From Sporomusaceae bacterium (lineage in GTDB: Bacteria > Bacillota_C > Negativicutes > Sporomusales_B > UBA7701), in the NCBI GenBank assembly GCA_022839045.1, contig JALHDI010000065.1, positions 1-15,753 of the forward strand: a DNA stretch of 15,753 nt, in the 5' to 3' direction. A program made the translations under genes and the position numbers. The notes below the pieces were generated by a model. The model saw only the letters and a program-made list of their open reading frames with translations. It was not told the origin of the DNA and made no database searches. Of the stretch, positions 1 to 9,025 are shown one piece after another (position 1 is the first letter of the stretch; every line of letters begins with the position of its first letter).

Positions 1-2725
<2,725 letters not shown>

Positions 2726-2729
2726 TGAG

Positions 2730-2769
2730 AAAAGGCTACCGGCGCCGGAATGGCGCGGGTAGCCTTTTT
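2730..2769 (+). terminator. Intrinsic terminator of uvrA
   Basis: Begins 4 bases after the uvrA stop. AAAAGGCTACC pairs with GGTAGCCTTTT, an inner GCGCC/GGCGC stem continues after one mismatch, and the loop is GGAAT. A T run follows. The A tract on the left arm could let it act in both directions. Confidence 0.9.
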
Positions 2770-2872
2770 GCGTTTGTGTGGGCTATTGAGGGTGATTTGT
2801 AAATTAATGCAGGAATATGGGGGAGAGCAGGGAATTAATGAAATGTTATTTTTTGCAAAGGAGTTGACGTGT

Positions 2873-3475
2873 TTGCTGAGAAAACTGGTTATTTGCTGCC
2901 TGGCGATCATGTTCCTCGCGATCTCCTCTATCCCCGCCTCCGCCGAGATAGTCTTACCGCCGAAGGAAGATACGGGACCCAAACCGGTGGTGGCCGCGAT
3001 TTACGTCAACAACGCCAAAGTCACTTATGACAACGAGATTACCGCCAAACTGACCGAGCGTTTCAACGCCAAGTTAAAAATGTACGAGATCCGCAAAGGC
3101 GACAAATATGTCGAGAAGTTGCAGAAGATGGGCGTGACCGATATCACCACCGCCGAACGCACCGACATTCTCCAGGCGTTCGAAGGGGAGGGCGTGGACT
3201 ACGTGGTGTACGCCGAAGTGCAGCCGCCTATCCTGAGGCAATGGGAGTCCATGTTCAATATGGGCTACGCGGCCACCGTCACCATCCCCGTCAAGCTCAT
3301 CGACGTCAAAGGCGGCAAATATATATACAACGGCAAGTTCACGGAGCAGGCCGACAACAGCACGGTGATCGGAAACGTCGGCACCAAAGCGGCCGTGATG
3401 AAGGCGATGGACCGAATTTTCGTGAAGACGGACGAGCTTTTGGTCAGCAGGATGCCGATGCCAATGAATAAGTAA
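2873..3475 (+). CDS. Small exported protein of unknown function
   Basis: I do not recognise a named family with certainty. The start is taken as TTG at 2873 because AAAGGAG at 2857-2863 sits 9 bases before it and the product then begins exactly with a signal peptide: LRK, a hydrophobic run, and an ASA-A type cleavage site near residue 24. An in-frame ATG at 2843 would lack a good ribosome binding site, and earlier starts overlap the uvrA terminator. The predicted product is 200 residues with a mature part of about 176. It opens with a proline-rich stretch, then an alternating pattern (PVVAAIYVNNAKVTYD, then VDYVVYAEVQPP) that looks like a small alpha/beta fold of the kind found in secreted TolB-N or CsgG-like lipoproteins, but it has no lipobox. 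No cysteines remain in the mature part. It forms a single-gene unit between two terminators. Role unknown; an envelope function is an inference from export. Confidence 0.85.
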   Translation: MLRKLVICCLAIMFLAISSIPASAEIVLPPKEDTGPKPVVAAIYVNNAKVTYDNEITAKLTERFNAKLKMYEIRKGDKYVEKLQKMGVTDITTAERTDILQAFEGEGVDYVVYAEVQPPILRQWESMFNMGYAATVTIPVKLIDVKGGKYIYNGKFTEQADNSTVIGNVGTKAAVMKAMDRIFVKTDELLVSRMPMPMNK

Positions 3476-3484
3476 TTGCCACAG

Positions 3485-3521
3485 AACAGGCCCGGCCCTT
3501 CGCGGTCCGGGCCTTGTTTTT
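3485..3521 (+). terminator. Intrinsic terminator after the exported protein
   Basis: Starts 9 bases after the stop codon. The stem AACAGGCCCGG pairs with CCGGGCCTTGTT around a loop of about 10 bases and is followed by TTTTT. Confidence 0.9.
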
Positions 3522-3606
3522 CCCGCCCAATCCATTGTTTGCAGGGTTTTTATGGGAATTGCGGAAAAGAATTTAAAAAAGCATGTAAAGGGTGGAGGTC
3601 GTCGAT

Positions 3607-4038
3607 TTGGATATCAGGGAATGGGTTGCCGGCGAGGTGCACAGGCATTACTGGCAGGAGGATTTGAACTGCGCGCGGACGGTGCTGGCGATACTGGCGG
3701 AGCTGGACGGGGTGGCCGTCCACCCGCAGGTTTGGGCGGCGGCCGCGGGGATGCACGGCGCGGGCCTGTACGGGGCGCAGTGCGGCCTCGTCGAGGGCGC
3801 CCTGATGTATATCGGCATCGCCGGGACGGAGCGCGGGTTGAGCGACGAGGAGATCGGCGACCTTTGCCGGGAATACGCGACGGGGTTCACCGCTTCGTTC
3901 GGCAGCCTGTTGTGCCGCGAACTCAGGCCGGAAGGCTTCGCTCCTGACCTGCCTACCCATCTGTGCGAGCCGCGCAGTGTGGATGCGGCGATGTTTGCCG
4001 TGGGGTTTATGGAGGAGAAGGGGTTAATCGGCCGCTAG
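3607..4038 (+). CDS. C-GCAxxG-C-C family protein (putative redox-active)
   Basis: A 143-residue soluble protein with the spaced cysteine pattern of the C_GCAxxG_C_C family: NC at residue 22, the GAQCGLVEG motif with Cys59, then FGSLLC (Cys103) and a final Cys120. A further Cys87 lies between them. These small proteins occur mainly in anaerobes and are thought to be redox active or metal binding; no reaction is established. The start is TTG at 3607 because GGAGGT (3594-3599) lies 7 bases before it. The in-frame GTG at 3592 would place the ribosome binding site inside the gene. The gene stands alone between the terminator at 3521 and the AT-rich island, and no clear terminator follows it. Family assignment is confident, function is not. 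Confidence 0.88.
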   Translation: MDIREWVAGEVHRHYWQEDLNCARTVLAILAELDGVAVHPQVWAAAAGMHGAGLYGAQCGLVEGALMYIGIAGTERGLSDEEIGDLCREYATGFTASFGSLLCRELRPEGFAPDLPTHLCEPRSVDAAMFAVGFMEEKGLIGR

Positions 4039-4043
4039 GTTTA

Positions 4044-4050
4044 TAGATTG
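4044..4050 (+). repeat. Left copy of 7-bp direct repeat TAGATTG
   Basis: TAGATTG occurs here, at the left edge of the AT-rich island, and again at 5649-5655 at its right edge. It could be a target-site duplication, but 7 bases in AT-rich sequence can match by chance. Confidence 0.35.
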
Positions 4051-4164
4051 CATGGTTGTTCATATGAGGGAAACAGCATAATGTTAATTTCGTCAATAGG
4101 CAGGATTTTTGTGAAAATTATGAAATAAATAATAAAGAGAATTCTTCATGCGGAGGAAACTCTT

Positions 4165-5651
4165 GTGGATAATATATGTCAAAAATACTTAAATATTGAT
4201 TTTGGTGATATTGATGGATTATATGACCAAAAACTTATTAGCTATTTTTTGGATGAGAACTATTGGGAAAATATAATTGAAAAAGATGTATTTTATATAA
4301 TTGGACGCAAAGGTACTGGTAAGTCTGCTATCTATAACTGGATAAATACGCAACAATCGGATAGAAATGCATTAGTATCAAACTTATCATTTAAGGATTT
4401 TCCTTTTGAAAAATTATTGAGGTTATCCGATGATAATTTTTCAAAACCAAATCAATATCAAAGTATTTGGTGAAACATTATTCTGTCAGAATTTGCAAAA
4501 CTTATAATATTAGATGAAAAAAATATCATTGACGATAATTATAAGCAAATAAAAAGTTACGTTGAATATACATTTGGTAAAGATATTACCGATTTACATA
4601 AGCAAATTACTATGCAGACTGAAAAAACAGCAGCAGGATTAAGTAAAGTAATTAATTTTAGCTACGAAGGAACAAATGGAAAAAATCTTGCAGACGGTTT
4701 AGATAATATTAGCAGAATTAATAGGATGTTAGAGTCTTGTATCCGGTCCTATTTAAAATGTCACCAACAAAATAGATATGTCGTCCAGTTTGACCAACTG
4801 GATGATAACTATACTACATATACAGATAATGATAATTATTTTCAGGCAATAATTAGTCTGTTCAAAGCAATATATGATATTAATCAAACATTCCGTAGGG
4901 AAAATATATTAACTAAGGCAATTGCGTATTTAAGATCGGACATATTTTATTCTATTGATAGTTTTGATGCCGAAAGTGCCAGATGGGATCGATTTAAGTT
5001 GCATTTAAATTGGTCAATTGTTAACCAAACTGATTGGAGTAATCCGCGACTTCTTAGAATGCTAAATAAGCGAATAGAAAGTAGTTTGCCAGAATATAAA
5101 GGAATTGATGGATTAAGACAATTTTTTGATATTGGCAGGATGTACCTTATTGAGGGAGGGAAACTTCAGGATGTATTTCAATATATAATCCATAGAAGCT
5201 TTCATAGGCCACGAGATGTTGTGCAGTTTTGCATTAAGATTCAAGATGAAGTCAATAAGACCGGCAAATTATACTTTAGAACAATTAGAAATGCAGAAAA
5301 AGAGTATTCACTATGGTTGCTTTCGGAAGTGCTAATGAACTGTCACCAAAAGTTAATGATTTGGAAGCACTTTATGAGTTCTTGCGTTTACTAGGAAGTA
5401 ATCCCTATACTGTCTCCGATTTTAGACAGAGATATTCTGGTTTTAGAACTTCGGTTGATATGGAAGCTGAACAGCTTATGAGGTTGCTCTATAGTTTTGG
5501 AGTATTGATTAATATAAATAAGATTGGATCGCATTTTGAAATCTACTCAGTTATTAGAAATGACCGATCTGTGTTTAATCGAGATCTAAATATTATTACT
5601 CATGCTGGATTTTATCAAGGATTATATGTTTCGAAATTCCTAAAGAGGTAG
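4165..5651 (+). pseudogene. P-loop ATPase (Sll1717-like), broken by a TGA and a frameshift
   Basis: Reads as one protein of about 495 residues if two lesions are repaired. GTG start at 4165, with GGAGGA (4152-4157) 7 bases before it. Walker A GRKGTGKS lies at 4303-4326. The first lesion is TGA at 4471 (context SIW-stop-NIILSE), which interrupts a frame that continues unchanged to 5330; TGG to TGA would explain it. A Walker B-like segment, YVVQFDQLDD, starts at 4777. A region like the LRSDIF/RWD...LNW segments of this ATPase class follows, then PRDVVQFC at 5209-5232. The second lesion is near 5330, where loss of one base moves the frame; restoring it gives SEVANELSPK and a winged-helix-like C-terminus ending in HAGFYQGLYVSKFLKR. 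The pattern matches the P-loop ATPase Sll1717 family, found widely in mobile and defence regions; the biochemical role is unknown. The gene is AT-rich and alone. Sequencing error is an alternative for either lesion. Confidence 0.8.
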
Positions 5652-5655
5652 ATTG
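5649..5655 (+). repeat. Right copy of 7-bp direct repeat TAGATTG
   Basis: Its first three bases are the TAG stop codon of the broken ATPase. It matches 4044-4050 exactly and marks the point where GC content rises. Confidence 0.35.
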
Positions 5656-5659
5656 TTGT

Positions 5660-5925
5660 ATGCTGCGGGGGTGCAGGCGCAGGGCGACTTTGCGGAGGGC
5701 GAATACGCGCCGTGGGCGAAGCAGAGCAGCGCCGCCACACGCGAGGCCATGGACGGCCGAGCGAGGAGTCTACTGACACGGACGTCAGTTGACGACGGTG
5801 GTCGCGGCGCGCGGCGCAAGCATTATGGCGCGTTCGCCCGGAGGTAAGGAGCCCAAGGCTGCGCCTCCGCCGCTAAAGAGCACAGGTAACATACAGAGAC
5901 CGACTCCCCAACGGAATCGGTCTTT
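5660..5925 (+). ncRNA. Candidate structured RNA or dispersed element, GC-rich, no gene
   Basis: About 260 GC-rich bases between the AT-rich island and a terminator, with no convincing coding region. Possible structures: GGCG/CGCC at 5698-5711; GGCC/GGCC at 5745-5758; ACTGAC/GTCAGT at 5772-5789; GGCG/CGCC with loop CGTT at 5827-5838; and a two-part stem at 5839-5869 with CGGAGG/CCTCCG outside and AGCC/GGCT inside. A long-range pairing of GCGGAGGGCG (5692-5701) with CGCCTCCGC (5862-5870), with one bulged G, could instead close the whole domain, so the last two are alternatives. The unit ends in the terminator at 5897-5925. A 63-codon TTG-initiated frame (5656-5847) exists on the plus strand but has no ribosome binding site and no recognisable similarity. 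The strand is inferred from the terminator. Chance hairpins are common at this GC content, so this is a hypothesis. Confidence 0.35.
5897..5925 (+). terminator. Terminator-like hairpin closing the GC-rich segment
   Basis: AGACCGA pairs with TCGGTCT. After one C/A mismatch, TCC pairs with GGA around the loop CCAAC. Only TTT follows, so the T tract is weak. It would end any transcript coming from the ATPase remnant or the GC-rich segment. Confidence 0.65.
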
Positions 5926-5934
5926 GCTATTCCC

Positions 5935-5963
5935 TTGCTGCGCAAACCGATTCAGGCTATACT
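5935..5963 (+). promoter_or_regulatory. Promoter of first PsbP-like gene
   Basis: TTGCTG (5935-5940), a 17-base spacer, and TATACT (5958-5963), about 45 bases before the start codon. The -10 region GGCTATACTTGAAG is almost identical to that of the next gene. Confidence 0.7.
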
Positions 5964-6008
5964 TGAAGTTGCAGCTAATATCTTGCACGACAGGGGAATA
6001 ATCCGAAA

Positions 6009-6575
6009 ATGAACATCAAAAGGCTTTTCATCGTTTTGTCGCTGTTCGTGGCGGTGGTCGGCACGGTCGCTTATTTCGCCGCGCCGGCGAAGCCGGACGA
6101 TAAGGCGGCCAAGGACGGCTACGCCGTGTACGAGAACGCGGACTACGGCCTGAAGGCCGAGTATCCCGCGCGGTGGCAGACGCTCGAGGACGTGCGCGGG
6201 GTCGCCGTGGTTTTCCACTCGCCGCCGGAGTCGGCCGAGGATAAGTACAACGATAACGTCAACATCATCGTCGAGGACGTGTCCGGCCAGCCCGGGCTGA
6301 CCGCCGACGCGTACGCGGAGCGCGGCATAACCGGGCTGCGGGGATCGCTGGAGGACTTTCGCCTGCTCGGCAACAAGGGCGACACCCTGTCCGGCCGGCC
6401 GGCGAGGCTGATCGAGTACACGGGCCGGCGGGGGGAATTCCGTCTCCATTTCCTGCAGGCGGCGACTGTTGTGGGCGGCAACGCTTATCTGGTTACGTAT
6501 GTCGCCGAGGAGGGCAGCTACGCGAAGCATCTGCCGGCCGCACGGCGGATCATCGCGTCGGTGGCGATAAAGTAA
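6009..6575 (+). CDS. PsbP-like / DcrB-like exported protein, copy 1
   Basis: A 188-residue protein with an N-terminal hydrophobic segment (about residues 6-25) that is either a signal peptide or a membrane anchor, since no clean cleavage motif is obvious. The rest has the pattern of the PsbP-related domain: YENADYGLKAEYPARWQ, then an FHSP strand, VNIIVEDV, an SGRPARLIEYT strand, and a C-terminal YLVTYVAEE with a helix ending in IIASVAIK. Related bacterial domains sit outside the membrane and are mostly of unknown function. The ATG start has AGGGGA at 5992-5997, 11 bases upstream. It is clearly paralogous to the gene at 6687-7247 over the whole mature domain and is transcribed from its own promoter, with a hairpin between the two. 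Confidence 0.87.
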   Translation: MNIKRLFIVLSLFVAVVGTVAYFAAPAKPDDKAAKDGYAVYENADYGLKAEYPARWQTLEDVRGVAVVFHSPPESAEDKYNDNVNIIVEDVSGQPGLTADAYAERGITGLRGSLEDFRLLGNKGDTLSGRPARLIEYTGRRGEFRLHFLQAATVVGGNAYLVTYVAEEGSYAKHLPAARRIIASVAIK

Positions 6576-6610
6576 GGGCCGCCGCGTCGGGACGACGCCG
6601 GCAGCCCTTC
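6574..6610 (+). terminator. Hairpin between the two PsbP-like genes, possible terminator
   Basis: It overlaps the stop codon of copy 1. AAGGGC pairs with GCCCTT, and an interrupted inner stem contains GTCG/CGAC around GGA. There is no T run after TTCC, so termination would be weak. Confidence 0.45.
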
Positions 6611-6614
6611 CGTA

Positions 6615-6644
6615 TTGCAGCCGGAGGGGGAAACGGGCTATACT
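6615..6644 (+). promoter_or_regulatory. Promoter of second PsbP-like gene
   Basis: TTGCAG (6615-6620), an 18-base spacer, and TATACT (6639-6644). The -10 block GGCTATACTAGAAG matches the upstream copy's at 13 of 14 bases, which suggests the promoter was duplicated with the gene. Confidence 0.7.
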
Positions 6645-6686
6645 AGAAGCAGCGGTTTTCCTTATCTTGCCTACAGGAGGGTGCAT

Positions 6687-7247
6687 ATGAGAAAGCTCTT
6701 CACTGCTTTGCTGCTCGCCGCGGCGCTGGCGCTGCCCGTCCCGGCCGCGGCCGTTTCCGCGGATGCCGGCGCCAAGACGGCGCAGGGAGCGGCCGCCGTT
6801 TACAGCAACAAGGATTACGGCTTCCAGGCGCAGTATCCCGCGAAGTGGCAGGTGGTCGAGGGGGCCGCGGAGACGACCGTCGCTTTCCATTCGCCGCTGG
6901 CGTCGGCCGCCGACAAATTCAGCGAGAATGTGAACATTATCGTCGAGGACCTGGCCGCCCATCCCGGGCTGACGCTCGACGGCTACGAGGAAATCGGCCT
7001 GGCCAACCTGGCGGCGTTCATGCCGGAGTTCACCCTGAAGGACCGGCGCAAGGACGCCCTGGCCGGCCGCCCGGCTAAGCTGGTGGAGTTCACCTGCCGG
7101 CACGACGTTTACCGCCTCCGTGTGCTGCAGGCGATGACGATCGCGAACGGCAGGGCGTATGTGGTGACCTACACCGCCGAGGAGGCGGAGTACGGGCGCT
7201 ATCTGCCGGCAGCGAAGAAGATCATGGCTTCGCTGGCGATAAGATGA
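6687..7247 (+). CDS. PsbP-like / DcrB-like exported protein, copy 2
   Basis: A 186-residue paralogue of the preceding protein. ATG at 6687 is chosen because AGGAGG (6675-6680) lies 6 bases before it and the product opens with a clear signal peptide (MRKLF, a long Leu/Ala core, cleavage likely near the VSA-D or AAA-V sites around residues 22-26). The mature part follows copy 1 closely: AVYSNKDYGFQAQYPAKWQ, FHSPLASAADKF, then VNIIVEDL, AGRPAKLVEFT, AYVVTYTAEEAEYGRYLPAAKKI. By eye about half the residues agree, so the duplication is not recent. The two differ at the N-terminus: copy 2 has a normal cleavable signal while copy 1 looks more anchored. The DUF6141 gene begins 31 bases downstream and is probably cotranscribed. 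Function unknown; an envelope or stress role is an inference only. Confidence 0.88.
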   Translation: MRKLFTALLLAAALALPVPAAAVSADAGAKTAQGAAAVYSNKDYGFQAQYPAKWQVVEGAAETTVAFHSPLASAADKFSENVNIIVEDLAAHPGLTLDGYEEIGLANLAAFMPEFTLKDRRKDALAGRPAKLVEFTCRHDVYRLRVLQAMTIANGRAYVVTYTAEEAEYGRYLPAAKKIMASLAIR

Positions 7248-7278
7248 GGCAGGGGCGCCGGGAAGGGAAGATCGGCCG

Positions 7279-7839
7279 ATGATTGAGCCGGCGGGGGCGA
7301 TTTTCCGCGAGGAGCAGCGGTTCCGCCAGATGTGGCTGTGGCTGGTGATCGCCGGTACGGCCGGGATAGCCTGGTACGGGTTCGTGAGCCAGGTGTTTTG
7401 GGGGCGCCCGTTCGGCGACAGGCCGGCCTCGGATGTGGTGCTGACGGTCATCTGGCTGGCGTTCGGCATCGGTTTGCCGGTGTTCTTCCGCGCGCTACGG
7501 CTGGTGACGGCGGTGAGCCCGGCGGGGGTGCATTTCCGGTTCGCGCCGTTCCACTTTGCCTACCGCGTGCTGCCGCCGGCGCACGTCCGCTCCTACGGGG
7601 CGCGCACGTACCGGCCGCTGGTGGAGTACGGCGGCTGGGGCATCCGCTCGGGACGGGGCGGGGACGCGTACAACGTGAGCGGCGACAGGGGCGTGCAGTT
7701 CGTGCTGGCGGACGGTAAGCGGATCCTGATTGGGACGCGGCGGCCGGAGGAGTTCGTGGCCGCCCTCGACAAGGTTTTCGCGCGGCCGGGCGCAGGCGGC
7801 GCAAAACGAGCGGATAAACAAAAAGATTCGAACCGTTAG
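7279..7839 (+). CDS. DUF6141-type membrane protein
   Basis: A 186-residue protein with two membrane helices (about residues 18-38 and 52-72) followed by a soluble domain. The stretch at residues 118-154 (GGWGIRSG, then AYNVSG, GVQF, DGKRILIGT) is the hallmark of the DUF6141 family, which looks like a membrane-anchored PH-type sheet domain. Biochemical role unknown. The ATG at 7279 has only a weak purine-rich site upstream (GGAAGGGA), consistent with translation following on from the PsbP-like gene, which ends 31 bases earlier. The C-terminus is a lysine-rich tail, and the stop codon lies in the loop of the terminator hairpin. I am confident it is a real gene and fairly confident of the family. 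Confidence 0.82.
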   Translation: MIEPAGAIFREEQRFRQMWLWLVIAGTAGIAWYGFVSQVFWGRPFGDRPASDVVLTVIWLAFGIGLPVFFRALRLVTAVSPAGVHFRFAPFHFAYRVLPPAHVRSYGARTYRPLVEYGGWGIRSGRGGDAYNVSGDRGVQFVLADGKRILIGTRRPEEFVAALDKVFARPGAGGAKRADKQKDSNR

Positions 7840-7856
7840 CGGTTCGGGTCTTTTTA
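7820..7856 (+). terminator. Intrinsic terminator overlapping the end of the DUF6141 gene
   Basis: AAAAGA pairs with TCTTTT and CGAACCG with CGGTTCG, joined by two T/G wobbles. The loop TTAG contains the stop codon of the gene. A T run follows. Confidence 0.88.
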
Positions 7857-7875
7857 TATTCCCCGGGAGGAGAAC

Positions 7876-7896
7876 GGCGGTGTTATCGCCCTTTTT
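7876..7896 (+). terminator. Second small terminator-like hairpin
   Basis: GGCGGT and ATCGCC pair around GTT (one G/T wobble), then C and TTTTT. It lies 20 bases after a strong terminator and may be a backup. Confidence 0.35.
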
Positions 7897-7944
7897 CGTT
7901 GCGCCAGAGGGCTGAAGGTGTCGAGAAGGCAGGAGTATTGCAGC

Positions 7945-7974
7945 TTGACCTGCTAACAATCTACAAAGTATAAT
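7945..7974 (+). promoter_or_regulatory. Strong promoter of the betaine transporter operon
   Basis: TTGACC (7945-7950), an 18-base spacer, and a perfect TATAAT (7969-7974), ending 39 bases before the start of the binding-protein gene. No obvious operator or riboswitch lies between. Confidence 0.85.
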
Positions 7975-8013
7975 TAGGTTGTAAGTTGTCGATTAATAGA
8001 TGGAGGTGGGCTA

Positions 8014-9012
8014 ATGAAGGGGAGAACGCTGATTATTCTGGCCGCGATTTGTATGGCGGTGCTGTTGTTAGCCGGCTGCTCGGGCGGCAAGGAGGCTCCG
8101 AAGCAGGTTACATTGAAGTTTGCCGATGCGGGGTGGGACAGCATCAAGTTCCATAACGCGGTGGCGATGTTCATCGTCGAGAAGGGCATGGGGTATAAGA
8201 CGGAGGAGATGAGCGGCACGACGACGCTTACCTTCCAGGCGCTGAAGAACGGCGATATCGATGTGTATATGGAGGCATGGTCGGATAATCTCGCTACATA
8301 TGCCGAGGATGTGCGCAAGGGCAACATCAAGGAGCTGGGGGTGAACTTCGACGATAACGCACAGGGGCTGTACGTGCCGCGGTATGTCATCGAGGGCGAC
8401 GCCAAGCGCAATATCAAGCCTCTGGCCCCCGGCTTGAAGACGGTGCAGGATCTGAAGAAGTTCAAGCAGGTGTTCGCCGATCCGGAATCTCCCGGCAAGG
8501 GCCGGATTTACGGCTCGATCCCCGGCTGGGAGGTCGACAAGATTCTGTACAAGAAGTTCGTAAATTACGGTCTGGACAAGGATTTCACTTATTTCCGGCC
8601 GGGTTCGGACGCGGCGCTGGCGGCGGCTTTCGCGACGGCTTACCAGAAGGGCGAGCCGATCGTGGGCTACTACTGGGAGCCGACGTGGCTGACCGGCAAG
8701 TACGATCTGGTGAGGCTGCAGGATACGCCGTACAACAAGGATACTTTCAGTGAGGGCAAGGGCGATTTCCCGGCGGTGAAGGTGACGGTGTGCGGCGCCA
8801 AGAATATCGAGGAGAAGGCGCCGGACGCGGCCGCGTTCCTGAAGAAGTACCGCACTTCGAGCATGCTGACCGCCAAGGCGCTGGCGTATATGGCGACGAA
8901 TAAGGCGAGTTATCAGGATACGGCCAAATGGTTCTTGAAGAACAACGAGGCCGTATGGACGAAGTGGGTGACGGCCCAGCAGGCGGAAAAAGTGAAAGCG
9001 GCGCTGAAGTAG
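8014..9012 (+). CDS. Glycine betaine/proline ABC transporter, substrate-binding lipoprotein
   Basis: Extracytoplasmic receptor of a quaternary-amine importer (OpuAC/ProX class). It has 332 residues, with a lipoprotein signal ending in the lipobox LAGC and Cys22 as the lipidated residue. The mature part has the class patterns FADAGWDSIKFHNAVA, a SGTTTLTFQALKNGDIDVYMEAW segment, IPGWEVDK and GYYWEPTWLTGKYDLVRL, which supply the tryptophan and acidic residues used to bind quaternary ammonium groups in this family. ATG at 8014 has GGAGGT at 8002-8007, 6 bases before. It is the first gene of an operon with the permease and ATPase. Betaine uptake serves osmoprotection, and in some anaerobes of this kind also feeds betaine reduction or demethylation; the sequence does not say which. 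Carnitine or choline are possible alternative substrates. Confidence 0.93.
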   Translation: MKGRTLIILAAICMAVLLLAGCSGGKEAPKQVTLKFADAGWDSIKFHNAVAMFIVEKGMGYKTEEMSGTTTLTFQALKNGDIDVYMEAWSDNLATYAEDVRKGNIKELGVNFDDNAQGLYVPRYVIEGDAKRNIKPLAPGLKTVQDLKKFKQVFADPESPGKGRIYGSIPGWEVDKILYKKFVNYGLDKDFTYFRPGSDAALAAAFATAYQKGEPIVGYYWEPTWLTGKYDLVRLQDTPYNKDTFSEGKGDFPAVKVTVCGAKNIEEKAPDAAAFLKKYRTSSMLTAKALAYMATNKASYQDTAKWFLKNNEAVWTKWVTAQQAEKVKAALK

Positions 9013-9025
9013 GCGGGATGATTTT

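Larger units (their letters stand above)
4044..5655. other. AT-rich island, probably acquired by transfer
   Basis: Base composition drops sharply just after the gene ending at 4038 and rises again just as sharply after 5655. The island holds a single broken ATPase gene using AT-ending codons (AAA, ATA, TTA, AAT), unlike every neighbour, whose third positions are nearly all G or C. No integrase, transposase or tRNA is visible at the edges. Transfer is inferred from composition alone. Confidence 0.7.

Noticed and set aside
2750..2872. Longer N-terminus for the exported protein (ATG at 2750 or 2843)
   Set aside because: The first lies inside the uvrA terminator, and both would bury the signal peptide behind extra residues. 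TTG at 2873 has the good ribosome site.
4471..4473. TGA in the ATPase as selenocysteine or programmed readthrough
   Set aside because: The position fits a tryptophan next to another tryptophan rather than a redox cysteine site, no selenocysteine-type stem-loop is evident just after it, and a second independent lesion lies downstream. Decay or error is simpler.
5656..5847. Small plus-strand protein of about 63 residues in the GC-rich segment
   Set aside because: It starts at a TTG with no ribosome binding site, has a low-complexity Ala/Arg/Gly composition and no recognisable family. High GC content makes such open frames common.
5785..5988. Minus-strand 67-residue frame crossing the terminator and the promoter of the first PsbP-like gene
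   Set aside because: It overlaps clear regulatory signals on the plus strand and has no ribosome site or similarity.
5952..7469. Minus-strand 505-residue open frame across the PsbP-like region
   Set aside because: Arg/Gly/Pro-rich antisense shadow of two well-supported plus-strand genes, with no motifs.
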